NCBI RefSeq assembly: GCF_900143515.1
Contig: NZ_FSQT01000002.1
Location: 1,799,501 to 1,863,500, forward strand
Direction: 5' to 3'
Length of the DNA stretch: 64,000 nt
Source of the DNA: Micromonospora cremea
Lineage (GTDB): Bacteria; Actinomycetota; Actinomycetes; Mycobacteriales; Micromonosporaceae
The notes below the pieces were generated by a model, which was not told where the DNA came from, made no database searches, and saw nothing but the letters and a program-made list of their open reading frames with translations. A program made the position numbers and the translations under genes. Positions 48,710-57,928 of the stretch are shown here, one piece after another (positions within the stretch are counted from its first letter, which is position 1; each line of letters opens with the position of its first letter).

Positions 48710-49713
48710 CGCACACGCACCCTCGGGTCGATGAAGGCGTAGGAGAGGTCGACCAGCAGGTTGACCACCACGAAGACCAGCGCGGCGAGCAGGATGATCG
48801 CCTGGAGCACCGGGTAGTCCCGGCCGCCGCTGATCGAGTCGGTGATCAGCGTGCCGAGGCCGCCCCAGTTGTAGACCTTCTCGGTGAGCACCGCGCCGGA
48901 GAGCAGCGCACCGGTCTGCAAGCCGATGGTGGTGACCACCGGCAGCAGCGCGTTGCGCAGGATGTGCCGGCCCCTGATGGTGCGGTGCCGCAGGCCCTTC
49001 GCCTCGGCGGTCCGTACGTAGTCCTCGTTGAGCACGTCGAGCACGCTTGCGCGGGTGATCCGCACGATCACGGCGAGCGGGATGGTGGCGAGCGTGACCG
49101 CCGGCAGGATCAGGTGCCACAGCGCGTCGGCGCTGGCGTCGAACTCCCGGGTGAGCAGGCCGTCGAGCACGAAGAAGCCGGTGACGTTGGTGTTGTCCAG
49201 ACCGGTGGTGAGCCGTCCGGACGGCGGGAACCAGTGGATGTTCTGCGTGAAGACGTCCTTGAGCAGGTAGCCCAGGAAGAAGATCGGGATCGAGATGCCG
49301 AGCAGAGTGCCGGCGATGGTGAGGTTGTCCAGGGACCGTCCACGCCAGCGGGCGGCGAGGTAGCCCAAGGGCACCCCGAGGCCGACCGCGATGATCATCG
49401 CGGCGATGGCCAGCTCGATGGTGGCCGGGAAGGCCCGGCTGATGACCTCGGTGACCGGGTCACCGGTCCGGATCGAGTTGCCGAAGTCGCCGGTCACCAC
49501 CCGCTGCATGAACTTGCCGTACTGCACCAGGATCGGCTGGTCGTAGCCGAGCGCCTTGGTCAGCAGGGCGCGGCGTTCGGGCGTGGCCCGCTCGCCGAGC
49601 AGCGCCTCGACCGGGCCACCGGGCAGGTTCCGCAGCCAAATGAAGATCAGCGCCGACAGCGCTATGAGGGTCACCACCAACTGCAGCAGGCGGCGGACTA
49701 TGACTCGCAACAT
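48706..49713 (-). CDS. peptide ABC transporter permease (DppB/OppB type)
   Basis: A 335-residue permease starting MLRVIVRRLLQLVVTLIALS, with LPGGPVEALLGERATPERR in the first outer loop and the EAA motif YVRTAEAKGLRHRTIRGRHI. DppB-type proteins have six spans and an extended first loop, as here. The start follows only a weak purine run (GAGAG). A strong hairpin separates it from the binding protein gene, the usual device for making more binding protein than channel. Confidence 0.93.
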   Translation of the reverse strand: MLRVIVRRLLQLVVTLIALSALIFIWLRNLPGGPVEALLGERATPERRALLTKALGYDQPILVQYGKFMQRVVTGDFGNSIRTGDPVTEVISRAFPATIELAIAAMIIAVGLGVPLGYLAARWRGRSLDNLTIAGTLLGISIPIFFLGYLLKDVFTQNIHWFPPSGRLTTGLDNTNVTGFFVLDGLLTREFDASADALWHLILPAVTLATIPLAVIVRITRASVLDVLNEDYVRTAEAKGLRHRTIRGRHILRNALLPVVTTIGLQTGALLSGAVLTEKVYNWGGLGTLITDSISGGRDYPVLQAIILLAALVFVVVNLLVDLSYAFIDPRVRVR

Positions 49714-49744
49714 CTCTCACACACCAGACTCTCGATGGTCGCGC

Positions 49745-49785
49745 GATCGGCCCGGGCCGGGAGGAGCCCCGGACCCGGGCCGATC
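49745..49785 (-). terminator. intra-operon hairpin after the binding protein gene
   Basis: GATCGGCCCGGG at 49745-49756 pairs with its complement at 49774-49785, with an inner GC stem. Lying between the binding protein and permease genes, it probably attenuates readthrough or protects the upstream mRNA. Confidence 0.7.
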
Positions 49786-49811
49786 ACGCCTACGGCGTCA
49801 GCCGACAAACG

Positions 49812-51485
49812 TCACTTGGTGACGCTGACCGTGTTGAACCGCTCGTCGGTCAGCGGGCTGGCAACCAGACCCTTGACATCCTTGGTGACGACGATGGCCG
49901 GCGGGGCGTGCCAGAGCGGCACGGCCGGCAGCCACTTGGCGGCGACGTCCCGGTTGACCTGCTCCCAGGCCGCCTTCTTGCCCGCCTCGTCGACGGTGGC
50001 GTCGGCCTTGGTGATGGCCTCGAACATCTCGTTCATCGCCTGGTCGCCGAACTCGGCCTTGCCGCGGCCGAAGAACGTACCGACGAAGTTGCCCGGGTCG
50101 TTGTAGTCACCCGTCCAGCCGAGGATGTGCAGGTCGTGCTTGCCGAACTGCTGCACGTCGTCCTTGAAACCACCGTTCCACGGGCGAGGCACACCGTTGA
50201 CCTTGATGCCCACGGCCTGAAGGTCGTTGGCCAGGACGGTGAAGATCTCCTGCGGGTTCGGCATGTACGGCCGGGTGACGTCCGGCGGGTAGTAGAAGTT
50301 CAGCGTCAGACCCTCGGCGCCGGCCTCCTTGAGCAGCTGCTTGGCCTTGTCCGGGTTGTACTCGTACTTCTGCACGTCCGGGGCGTAGCCGAGCACGGTG
50401 TCCGGCATGAACTCGTCGGCGACCTTGGCGCCACCCGGGCCCTTGGTCTGCACCAGCTGCTGGCGGTTGAGCGCGTAGGCGATCGCCTGCCGCACCCGCA
50501 GGTCCTTCAGCTTCGGGTTCTTCTGGTTGATGCCCAGGTACAGGATGTTGAACGCCGGGCGGTTGACGACCTGGAAGCCCTCACCCTCGAGCGCCTTGCG
50601 GTCGGCCGGGGCCGGGAAGTCGATGCCCTGCACGGTGCCGGCACGGAGCTCCTGCTTGCGGGTGCTCTCGTCCTTGATGATCTTGATGATCATCTTGTCC
50701 ACCTTGGCCTTCTCGCCAAAGTAGTCCGGGTTCCGGTTCAGGGTGATCTCGTTCTTGGCCTTGTCCCACCCGCCGAAGGTGAACGGACCGGTGCCGACCG
50801 GGTGCTCGTTGGCGAACGCGCTGTACGAGAACGAGTCACCGTTCTGCGTGACCGTGTTGGCGTCGTACTTCTTGAGCGCCTCTGGGCTCGCGATCGACAG
50901 CGAGGTCAGCGCGAAGGCACCGGGGAAGGCGCCCTTGTACTTGTTCAGGGTCAGGACGGCGGTTCCGTCGTCCTTGGCCTCGCACTTGTTGTAGATCGAC
51001 TCGCCGGCGCCCTCGGCCTCGTTCTTGGCGAACCCGCCGAAGGTGTCCATGTAGTAGATCATCTGGGACTGGGCGGCAGCGCCCTTCATGTTGTACCAGC
51101 GGTCGAAGTTGAAGCAGACCGCGGCGGCGTTGAAGGGCGTACCGTCGTGGAACTTCACGCCCTGGCGGAGCTTGAAGGTCCAGACCTTGCCCTCCGCGTC
51201 GTGCTCCCAGCTCTCAGCCAGGCCGCCCTGAAGCTCGGCGGTGCCCGGCTTGTGGCTCACCAGGGTGTCGAACATCTGCCGGACCGGCCGGAACGACTCA
51301 CCGTCATCGTTGAAGATGGGATCGAAGTTCTTCGGGTCACCGGCACCCGCGAAGATGAAGGTGCCGCCAGTCTTGGCCTCGCCACTGTCGCCGTCGCGCT
51401 CGCTCTCCGCGCAGCCGGCCGCGCCGACCGCCAGAGCGGCAACGGCCGCGATGGCCACAGCCGTTTTTAGCCTTCTCGCCTGCAT
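49812..51485 (-). CDS. peptide ABC transporter substrate-binding lipoprotein (family 5)
   Basis: A 557-residue extracytoplasmic solute-binding protein. It has a lipobox signal (AALAVGAAGC) and the SBP family 5 pattern: GGTFIFAGAGDPKNFDPIF, LQGGLAESWEHDAEGKVWTF, RQGVKFHDGTPFNAAAV, DLRVRQAIAYALNRQQLV and NLYY-like LTLNFYYPPD. These proteins deliver peptides (or similar oligomers) to the permease. It is the first and probably most strongly expressed gene of the operon. The natural ligand is not predictable. Confidence 0.94.
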   Translation of the reverse strand: MQARRLKTAVAIAAVAALAVGAAGCAESERDGDSGEAKTGGTFIFAGAGDPKNFDPIFNDDGESFRPVRQMFDTLVSHKPGTAELQGGLAESWEHDAEGKVWTFKLRQGVKFHDGTPFNAAAVCFNFDRWYNMKGAAAQSQMIYYMDTFGGFAKNEAEGAGESIYNKCEAKDDGTAVLTLNKYKGAFPGAFALTSLSIASPEALKKYDANTVTQNGDSFSYSAFANEHPVGTGPFTFGGWDKAKNEITLNRNPDYFGEKAKVDKMIIKIIKDESTRKQELRAGTVQGIDFPAPADRKALEGEGFQVVNRPAFNILYLGINQKNPKLKDLRVRQAIAYALNRQQLVQTKGPGGAKVADEFMPDTVLGYAPDVQKYEYNPDKAKQLLKEAGAEGLTLNFYYPPDVTRPYMPNPQEIFTVLANDLQAVGIKVNGVPRPWNGGFKDDVQQFGKHDLHILGWTGDYNDPGNFVGTFFGRGKAEFGDQAMNEMFEAITKADATVDEAGKKAAWEQVNRDVAAKWLPAVPLWHAPPAIVVTKDVKGLVASPLTDERFNTVSVTK

Positions 51486-51685
51486 CTCTCACCTCTGTCA
51501 TGCGCATGACCACGCCGAGTTGTGGCTCGGTCCGTGTGCGGGAGGCTATGACATGTCACACGTGAAGCGGAACGGGCGTCAGGCAATCGCTATCAAGCCG
51601 ACACCTTGCGCGGGGGTCTGACAGTCGACGGCACGGCGAATACATGGGGCGACACATCGATCCGCGCGGAGCCGGGCACCCCGAC

Positions 51686-51718
51686 GGGGGTGGCATCGTC
51701 ATGGACGACACCACCCCC
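51686..51718. terminator. terminator downstream of recR
   Basis: GGGGGTGG at 51686-51693 pairs with CCACCCCC at 51711-51718, with an inner TCGTC/GACGA stem. It begins 12 bases after the recR stop on the minus strand. Confidence 0.72.
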
Positions 51719-51729
51719 GGGGGTACGAA

Positions 51730-52323
51730 TCAGACGGCCCGGCGCCCCTCGAACGCCCGGCCGAGGGTGATCTCGTCGGCGTACTCCAGGTCACCGCCGA
51801 CCGGCAGCCCGCTCGCCAGCCGGGTCACCGCGATCCCCATCGGCTTCACCATCAGAGCCAGGTAGGTGGCGGTCGCCTCGCCCTCGGTGTTGGGGTCGGT
51901 CGCCAGGATCAACTCGCGCACCGCGCCGCCACTCAGCCGGGTCATCAGCTCCCGGATGCGCAGATTGTCGGGCCCGATCCCCTCCAGCGGATTGATCGCG
52001 CCGCCGAGCACGTGGTAGCGGCCGCGGAACTCACCGGTCCGCTCGATGGCCACCACGTCCTTGGGCTCCTCAACCACACACAGCACCTCGTCCGTGCGGC
52101 GTGGGTCGCGGCAGATCCGGCACTGCTCCGACTCGGCCACGTTGTAGCAGGTCGTGCAGAACCGCACCAGCTCCTTGACCTTGCGCAGCGCGCCGGCCAG
52201 CCGGTTGACGTCGGCCGGATCCGCCGACAGGACGTGGAACGCGATCCGCTGGGCGCTCTTCGGGCCCACGCCCGGCAGCCGACCCAGCTCGTCGATCAGA
52301 TCCTGGATGGCACCTTCGTACAT
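51730..52323 (-). CDS. recR: recombination mediator RecR
   Basis: The 197-residue protein helps load RecA at gaps with RecO/RecF. It has the N-terminal helix-hairpin-helix ([20 protein letters not shown]), the zinc finger [16 protein letters not shown] and a Toprim domain ([20 protein letters not shown] and [18 protein letters not shown]). Length and motifs are complete. It is 8 bp downstream of ybaB, the usual dnaX-ybaB-recR order. Confidence 0.97.
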   Translation of the reverse strand: MYEGAIQDLIDELGRLPGVGPKSAQRIAFHVLSADPADVNRLAGALRKVKELVRFCTTCYNVAESEQCRICRDPRRTDEVLCVVEEPKDVVAIERTGEFRGRYHVLGGAINPLEGIGPDNLRIRELMTRLSGGAVRELILATDPNTEGEATATYLALMVKPMGIAVTRLASGLPVGGDLEYADEITLGRAFEGRRAV

Positions 52324-52331
52324 CTGCCGGC

Positions 52332-52664
52332 TCAGAAACCGGGCAGGCCGAGGCCGCCCATGCCACCGGTGACCGGACCCATCTTGCGCTCGGTCAGCTC
52401 ACGCGCGGCCTCGGCGGCGTTGTGCACGGCCGCGACGACCAGGTCCTCCAGCGTCTCCACGTCGTCCGGGTCGACGGCCTTCGGGTCGATCTTGATGGCC
52501 TTGAGCTCCCCGGAGCCGGACACGGTCGCGGTGACCAGCCCACCGCCGGCGGTGCCGGTCAGCTCGGCCTCGGCCAGCTCGGCCTGGGCGGCGGCGATCT
52601 GCTGCTGCATCTTCTGCGCCTGCTTCAGCATCTGCTGCATGTTCGGCTGTCCACCTGGGCGCAC
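52332..52664 (-). CDS. nucleoid-associated protein YbaB/EbfC family
   Basis: A 110-residue member of the YbaB/EbfC family of small dimeric DNA-binding proteins. The start is helical and Gln/Met-rich ([20 protein letters not shown]), followed by the central sheet ([20 protein letters not shown]) and [19 protein letters not shown]; it ends in a short Gly-rich tail. The GTG at 52664 has a very good ribosome binding site (GAAGGAG), which decides against the ATG eight codons later. It forms a unit with dnaX upstream and recR downstream. Confidence 0.94.
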   Translation of the reverse strand: MRPGGQPNMQQMLKQAQKMQQQIAAAQAELAEAELTGTAGGGLVTATVSGSGELKAIKIDPKAVDPDDVETLEDLVVAAVHNAAEAARELTERKMGPVTGGMGGLGLPGF

Positions 52665-52875
52665 GGATGGCTCCTTCTCGCACTCGTCTGCTCGGCCGCC
52701 GCCCAGCCTATCCGCTGGGACCGACCACGCCCCGCCCGGTGCGTCCGCCCACGCCGGGCGCGGCACCACCCCTGGACGACCGACGGCGGAGCGGCTCAGA
52801 GTCGCTCGTACTGTCAGAGGCAACGCACCCGGTCGGCAGCGCCGACCGGCCGGTGATCACCGCGGGGCAGCGCCG

Positions 52876-55638
52876 CTAGCGGGCGTCGACCTCGTCGATC
52901 TTCTCGGCCCCGAACGTCTCGCGGAGCAGCCGTACCGCCTGCTCCTCGCTGGACTCCCGGGCGGTCTTCTCGTCGATGACCTCGTCAAGCGGCTCGTCGC
53001 CCGGGTCGAACCCCTCGTAGGTCGGTGTGGCCGCCGGCGCCGCAGCACCTGGCTTGGCGCCGCGCAACGGACCGTCGAAGTCCGGGTCGTAGGGCGGTTC
53101 GCCGGCCCATTCGGCGTCCGCGGTGGGCCGGGCCGCCGCTCCGGTACGTGGACCGCGCCCCGCCGCTGCCGCGCGGGCGGCGGCGATGGCACTGCTCACC
53201 GGGGCACCGCCGGTGGCCGGCTGGCGGGCCGCCGGCGTCGGGTTGGCCCGCGCGTTCGGCTTACCGCCGCCGGTCGTCGTGGCTGGGCCGCCGCCGTTCG
53301 CGCCGGTGCCGCCACCGGCCGTGCGGCCCGGGTCGGTGCTGTTCGCACCGGTGCCCGTTGCGCCAGCGCGGCCCTGGTCGGCCGGTGCGGCGGGTGCCGA
53401 GCCGGAGCCGGCCGGCGCGGTGTCGGACACGGCGGCGACGCCGCCCGGCAGGGCGGCCTCCGGCCAGTCCTCGTCATCCGTCGCCTCGGCGGCAGGGGCG
53501 CTGCCACCGGGGCGGGCCGCCTCCGGCCAGTCGTCCTCGGCTTCCGCCGGCGGGGTCGACCCGGACGGCTGCCCGCCGGGCTGCCGACTCGTACCGCGAC
53601 CGCTGGACGCGCTCGCAGCGGCACCCGCGCCGGAGGAGACACCGGGCGCACCGGACGGGCCGCCGGGCAGGCCAGCGCGGGCATCCGGGCCGCCGGTGGG
53701 GCCGCCGCCGGCGATCGCGTTCGTCGGCGTGGGTGAGGTGTCCGCCTGCGTGGGCGACGAAGCGGGTCGGGCCGGCGCGGCGGCCTGCGAGCGTGGCGGG
53801 CCGGACAGCGACACGCCGCCCCGCTCGCCGGCCACGTCGCAGCGGATCTGCCAGCGCCCGCCCAGCTCCTCGTAGAGCGCGTCGGTGAGCACCGCCGCGT
53901 GGTCGGCCATCATCTTGGCCAGCACGGTGGACTTGACCGTCAGCACCAGCGTGTCGCCGTCGAGGTCGCGCACCACCGCGTCGCGCATCAGGGCCGCGAT
54001 CCGCTTGTTGGTCCGGTTGACCTTGCCGACGACGTCGGGCCAGACCCGGCGGACGGCGACCGCATCGAGCGCCGCGGCCGGCGCACCGGGTCGGGGCGGC
54101 TCCGGCGTCGCCGGATCGGGCAGCACCGCCGACGGCGGCACCGGACGACGGGCGGCCGGCGACCCACCGGGCGAGCCGGGTCCGGCCGGCGAGACGGGTG
54201 CGGACCGGTCGGCGGTTGCCGGCCCGGCGGCCGTCGCCGACGCGCCGGGGGGCACCGGGATGGGCGTGTCAGCGGCCGAGACGGGAGCGCTCGGGGCGGC
54301 CGAGGACGGAGTGTTCGTAGGCGCCGCCGGGTCGACCGTCCACGGGGGCGCGGAGGTCGGGGCGGCGGCGGGTGCCGGGGCGGCGGCAGCCGGGACGGGG
54401 GAGGCCGGCTGTGGACGTACCCCCGGGTGGGTGGCTGGCGCGGAGCCGGCGGTGGCCGACGGCGCGTCGGCGCCGCTCAGGGTGAGCCGGCGTTCCATCC
54501 GCTCCAGGCGCTGGAGCAGGCCACCGGTGGAGTCGTCCGCGCCGGGCAGCAGCATCCGGGCGCAGATCAGCTCCAGCAGCAGCCGGGGCGCGGTGGTGCC
54601 GCGCATCTCCACCAGGCCGTCGTGCACGATGTCGGCGCAGCGGGAGAGCGTGCCCGGGCCGAGCTGCGAGGCCTGGGCGGCCATCCGCTCGATCTGGTCC
54701 GCCGGGCCGTCGATCAGGCCCTTCGCGGCGGCGTCCGGCACCTGCTGGATCACGATCAGGTCGCGCAGCCGCTCCAGCAGGTCCGCTGCGAACCGGCGCG
54801 GGTCGTGCCCGGCCTCGGCCACCCGGTCGACGGTGGCGTACGCGGCGGCGCCGTCCCCGGCGGCCAGCGCGTCGCACATCTCGTCGATCAACGCGGCGTC
54901 GGTGACACCGAGCAGCGCGGCGGCCCGGGCGTAGCTGACCCCCTCCGGCCCGGCACCGGCGATGAGCTGGTCGAGCACCGAGAGGCTGTCCCGGGCGCTG
55001 CCACCGCCGGCCCGGACCACCAGCGGGAAGACCGCCGGCTCGACGGTGACGCCCTCGGCCTGGGTGAGCTGCTCCAGGTAGGGGCGGAGCACCTTCGGCG
55101 GGATCAGCCGGAACGGGTAGTGGTGGGTCCGCGACCTGATCGTGCCAAGAACCTTCTCCGGCTCGGTGGTGGCGAAGATGAACTTGACGTACTCCGGAGG
55201 CTCCTCGACCAGCTTGAGCAGGGCGTTGAAGCCCTGGGTCGAGACCATGTGCGCCTCGTCGATGACGTAGATCTTGAAGCGGCTGCTGGCTGGCGCGAAG
55301 AACGCGCGCTCGCGCAGCTCGCGGGCGTCGTCGACACCACCGTGGCTGGCCGCGTCGATCTCGATCACGTCGATCGAGCCGGCGCCGTCGGTGGCCAGTG
55401 AGCGGCAGGACTCACACTTGCCGCACGGCTCGGGCGTGGGGCCCTGCTCACAGTTGAGCGAGCGGGCCAGGATCCGGGCGCTGGAGGTCTTGCCGCAGCC
55501 ACGTGGGCCGGAGAAGAGGTAGGCGTGGTTGAGCCGGCCGCTGCGCAGCGCCTGCGACAGCGGCTCGGTGACGTGCTCCTGCCCGATGACCTCGGCGAAG
55601 GTACGCGGCCGGTACTTGCGGTAGAGCGCCAGCGTCAC
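52876..55638 (-). CDS. dnaX: DNA polymerase III gamma/tau subunit, unusually long
   Basis: The clamp-loader ATPase begins LALYRKYRPRTFAEVIGQEH, with Walker A GPRGCGKTSSARIL, the zinc site around CEQGPTPEPCGKCESC, Walker B YVIDEAHM and sensor 1 FIFATTEPEKV. The domain III sequence ends near residue 390. At 920 residues the protein is much longer than most DnaX because of two Pro/Ala/Gly-rich linkers (about 390-520 and 605-820) around a folded domain (VVGKVNRTNKRIAALMRDAV). The second linker repeats EDDWPEAARPGG and DEDWPEAALPGG. The C-terminus EEQAVRLLRETFGAEKIDEV is conserved. The GTG at 55638 follows GGAGG. I see no slippery sequence for a shorter gamma form. Confidence 0.95.
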   Translation of the reverse strand: MTLALYRKYRPRTFAEVIGQEHVTEPLSQALRSGRLNHAYLFSGPRGCGKTSSARILARSLNCEQGPTPEPCGKCESCRSLATDGAGSIDVIEIDAASHGGVDDARELRERAFFAPASSRFKIYVIDEAHMVSTQGFNALLKLVEEPPEYVKFIFATTEPEKVLGTIRSRTHHYPFRLIPPKVLRPYLEQLTQAEGVTVEPAVFPLVVRAGGGSARDSLSVLDQLIAGAGPEGVSYARAAALLGVTDAALIDEMCDALAAGDGAAAYATVDRVAEAGHDPRRFAADLLERLRDLIVIQQVPDAAAKGLIDGPADQIERMAAQASQLGPGTLSRCADIVHDGLVEMRGTTAPRLLLELICARMLLPGADDSTGGLLQRLERMERRLTLSGADAPSATAGSAPATHPGVRPQPASPVPAAAAPAPAAAPTSAPPWTVDPAAPTNTPSSAAPSAPVSAADTPIPVPPGASATAAGPATADRSAPVSPAGPGSPGGSPAARRPVPPSAVLPDPATPEPPRPGAPAAALDAVAVRRVWPDVVGKVNRTNKRIAALMRDAVVRDLDGDTLVLTVKSTVLAKMMADHAAVLTDALYEELGGRWQIRCDVAGERGGVSLSGPPRSQAAAPARPASSPTQADTSPTPTNAIAGGGPTGGPDARAGLPGGPSGAPGVSSGAGAAASASSGRGTSRQPGGQPSGSTPPAEAEDDWPEAARPGGSAPAAEATDDEDWPEAALPGGVAAVSDTAPAGSGSAPAAPADQGRAGATGTGANSTDPGRTAGGGTGANGGGPATTTGGGKPNARANPTPAARQPATGGAPVSSAIAAARAAAAGRGPRTGAAARPTADAEWAGEPPYDPDFDGPLRGAKPGAAAPAATPTYEGFDPGDEPLDEVIDEKTARESSEEQAVRLLRETFGAEKIDEVDAR

Positions 55639-55819
55639 TCGTCCCGCCTCCTCTCGACCGAGCCATTCTGCGCCGGTCGGGTGCGGGTGACCACCCACCA
55701 CCCCGGCCCGGCGCTGGGTTGCCCGCTTGATCGACTCCACGTCGGCGACATGGCGGTGTCCACGGCCCGGGACAACCCCACATCGGTGACCTGGAGTGGA
55801 TCGAGGGCCCCGGAGACAG

Positions 55820-55917
55820 AAAGGCCTCCCGTGCACCCGGCAGAGCTCGCTTATCCTTGCTGCCTTCCGGCCCTGGGGAGGTTCACGAGATACCGCCGCA
55901 CGGGAGGTGACGCCAAG
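55820..55917 (-). ncRNA. ffs: signal recognition particle RNA (4.5S type)
   Basis: The minus strand contains CCAGGGCCGGAAGGCAGCAA, the invariant SRP RNA apex with the GGAA tetraloop and Ffh-binding symmetric loop. The ends pair (CCTCCCGTGC with GCACGGGAGG) to give the hairpin of the short bacterial form, about 98 nt. It lies upstream of dnaX, its usual place in actinobacteria. The exact 5' and 3' ends are estimated from the pairing. Confidence 0.93.
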
Positions 55918-55991
55918 CCTACCCGACCGCCCGTCGATCTTCAGGGGGTGGTGGGGTGGCCGGGCCGACGGGGCCCTGTATCCTTGCTCGC

Positions 55992-56076
55992 GGAGGATTC
56001 GCCTAGAGGCCTAGGGCGCACGCTTGGAAAGCGTGTTGGGTTTACACCCTCACGAGTTCGAATCTCGTATCCTCCG
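55992..56076 (+). tRNA. tRNA-Ser (anticodon GGA)
   Basis: The 85 bases show a serine-type tRNA with long variable arm: acceptor GGAGGAT/ATCCTCC, anticodon stem ACGC/GCGT around the GGA anticodon (CTTGGAAAG), T arm GAGTTCGAATCTC and discriminator G. CCA is not encoded. A degraded copy of its 3' part lies at 56954-57011. Confidence 0.95.
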
Positions 56077-56096
56077 CTCGCTTGATCACAAACGCG

Positions 56097-56124
56097 AGGG
56101 TCGGCCCCACCGGGGACCGGCCCT
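56097..56124 (+). terminator. terminator after tRNA-Ser
   Basis: AGGGTCGGCCCC and GGGGACCGGCCCT form a 12-bp stem with one G-U and one mismatch around ACCG, 20 bases after the tRNA. Confidence 0.6.
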
Positions 56125-56290
56125 TCGTCGTCTCTACGTCGCTCCCGGGCCGCTCGGGCAGCCACCCATGAGTGACCCGTACGTCGGGACGAAGCGTGGG
56201 CGCCGCTCCCGGGTCCGGTCGCTAATCCATGTTGCCGATCTCCCCTTCGAGAGGGAGGACCTGGCTGCGGGACTGCTGTTGACTACCGGG

Positions 56291-56884
56291 ATGACAGCCG
56301 CTGCTTACGCAACCGATCGTCCCGAGGCCCCTGCGCGACCCGGCATCGGCATCACCGCGACCGGCCGTCTGATGGCCCTGTGCTGCATCGGGTTCGCGGT
56401 CGTCAACATCGTTTTCGAGCTGACCGACCGCTTCGCCGACGGCCCCTATGCCGAATATTCCACCGGGATCGCCGTGATGAACTGGCTCGTCGTCGGGCTC
56501 AAGGCGGTGGGCGCGGCTGTGGCACTGTTGTCGGTCGCCAGCCGCCCGAGATTTCTTCCTCCGGTGTTTCTGGGCGTGTTGGTGTGGGGAGCGTTTGCGA
56601 TGCTCGCCGTGTACGCCCTGGGCAGCGTGGTGCAAGCGATCGGCATGGCCTCGGGCCTGGCTGGCAGCGCCGACCAGATCGACCTGGCCGGGGTCGCTTA
56701 CGTGCTCTTCTTCCTGTTGGTTGCGGCCGGCTTCGGCGTCCTGGCGATCTCATACTCGCGGCGCTTCAGACTCCGGAAGGGCGTCGTCGTCCTCGGCGCG
56801 CTCGGCGCACCCGTGGCGTTGGGCGTGATCCTGCTGGCCGCGCCCATGCTGCTGGCCGCCCTCGGCGTCATGCCCGCGCCCTGA
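56291..56884 (+). CDS. membrane protein between tRNA-Ser and its partial duplicate
   Basis: A 197-residue protein with five predicted spans (LMALCCIGFAVVNIVFEL, IAVMNWLVVGLKAVGAAVAL, VFLGVLVWGAFAMLAVYAL, GVAYVLFFLLVAAGFGVLAI, GVILLAAPMLLAALGVM). No family is recognised. An ATG at 56168 is in frame and would add 41 basic residues, but hydrophobic and third-position patterns are convincing only from 56291. The gene is framed by the intact tRNA-Ser and a degraded copy of its 3' end, so it may be the cargo or remnant of an integrated element. Confidence 0.65.
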   Translation: MTAAAYATDRPEAPARPGIGITATGRLMALCCIGFAVVNIVFELTDRFADGPYAEYSTGIAVMNWLVVGLKAVGAAVALLSVASRPRFLPPVFLGVLVWGAFAMLAVYALGSVVQAIGMASGLAGSADQIDLAGVAYVLFFLLVAAGFGVLAISYSRRFRLRKGVVVLGALGAPVALGVILLAAPMLLAALGVMPAP

Positions 56885-56953
56885 GCCCTGACTCCCGCAC
56901 AGATCACCGCTGTCACGGCTTGCCACAGGCTGGGCCGGACGCTGGCACGCGGA

Positions 56954-57011
56954 CTTGGAAAGCGTGTTGGGTCCACACCCGCAGGAGTTCGAGTCTCGTA
57001 TCGTCCGCTCA
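56954..57011 (+). pseudogene. degraded copy of the tRNA-Ser 3' part
   Basis: 51 of 58 bases match tRNA-Ser from the anticodon loop to just past the discriminator (first 19 bases, CTTGGAAAGCGTGTTGGGT, identical). The 5' half is missing or unrecognisable and the anticodon stem no longer pairs, so it cannot be a tRNA. This is the usual form of an attachment-site duplication left by an element that integrates at a tRNA 3' end. Confidence 0.8.
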
Positions 57012-57083
57012 CTCGAGCAGGACCGACGCCGGGCAGATCATAATCGGTCCGTCGGGCGTTGATCTTGTGGTCTCATCGACGTC

Positions 57084-57920
57084 GTGGCGGACACGGCGTG
57101 GCAGTGGGACGAGACGTTGTACGCGGGCAGCGCGAGCCACTACCGCATCGGGCGCATGCCGTACCCGCCGCGGCTCGCCGACGCTGTCGGCGAGGCACTT
57201 GACCTCGACGGCACCGGCCGGCTCCTGGACGTCGGCTGCGGGCCCGGATCGCTGACGCTCCTGCTCGCGCCCCTGTTCGAGGCGGCGGTGGGTGTCGACG
57301 CCGACCGGGACATGCTCACCGAGGCGCGACGCAGAGCCAGCGAGGTCGGAGCCACCACCATCGAGTGGCGGCACCTACGCGCCGAGGCCCTGCCCGCGGA
57401 TCTGGGCACGTTCCGGGTGGCCACGTTCGCCCAGTCGTTCCACTGGATGGATCGGCCTCTCGTGGTCCGTCGCGTCCGCGGCATGCTCGCGCCGGGCGGG
57501 GCGTGGATCCACGTTTCCGCCAGCACGCATCAGGGCGTGGCCGACGACGAGATGCTGCCGTACCCCCGTCCGCCGTGGCGGCAGATCGACGACCTGGTCG
57601 CCAGCTACCTGGGACCGGTCCGCCGGGCCGGTCAGGGGTGGCTGCCCACCGGCACGCCCGGCGGGCAGGAGGAGATCATGCGGCAGGCCGGCTTCACCGG
57701 CCCCACCCGGATCGAGGTCGACGGGGGAACGCTGGTGGAGCGCCCCGTGGACGAGATCGTCTCGGCGGTGTTCTCCCTGTCCAGCTCGGCACCACACCTG
57801 TTCGCCGACCGGCTTTCCGCCTTCGAGGCGGATCTGCGTCACCTCCTGTCCGAGGCGGCGCGAGATGGCCGCTTCGCTGAGCGGAGACGAGAGATCGCCG
57901 TCGCGATCTGGCGGCCCTGA
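57084..57920 (+). CDS. class I SAM-dependent methyltransferase
   Basis: A 278-residue methyltransferase starting with WDETLYAGSASHYRIGRMPY, a common N-terminal pattern of UbiE-like enzymes. Motif I is RLLDVGCGPGSLTLLLAPL, then AVGVDADRDMLTEARRRASE, ATFAQSFHWMDRPLVVRRVR and GMLAPGGAWIHVSAS. The C-terminal half has the Trp/Pro-rich substrate cap. The GTG at 57084 is the first in-frame start after the tRNA scar. No biosynthetic partners are nearby, so the substrate is unknown. Confidence 0.9.
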   Translation: MADTAWQWDETLYAGSASHYRIGRMPYPPRLADAVGEALDLDGTGRLLDVGCGPGSLTLLLAPLFEAAVGVDADRDMLTEARRRASEVGATTIEWRHLRAEALPADLGTFRVATFAQSFHWMDRPLVVRRVRGMLAPGGAWIHVSASTHQGVADDEMLPYPRPPWRQIDDLVASYLGPVRRAGQGWLPTGTPGGQEEIMRQAGFTGPTRIEVDGGTLVERPVDEIVSAVFSLSSSAPHLFADRLSAFEADLRHLLSEAARDGRFAERRREIAVAIWRP

Positions 57921-57928
57921 CCACCCCG

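Noticed and set aside
52876..55638. Programmed frameshift in dnaX giving a short gamma form
   Set aside because: No A-rich slippery heptamer followed by a stop in the -1 frame could be found; the frame is continuous.
56024..56290. Extending the membrane protein gene upstream to 56024 or 56168
   Set aside because: The first start lies inside tRNA-Ser; the second adds a basic stretch without coding signature. The ATG at 56291 fits better.
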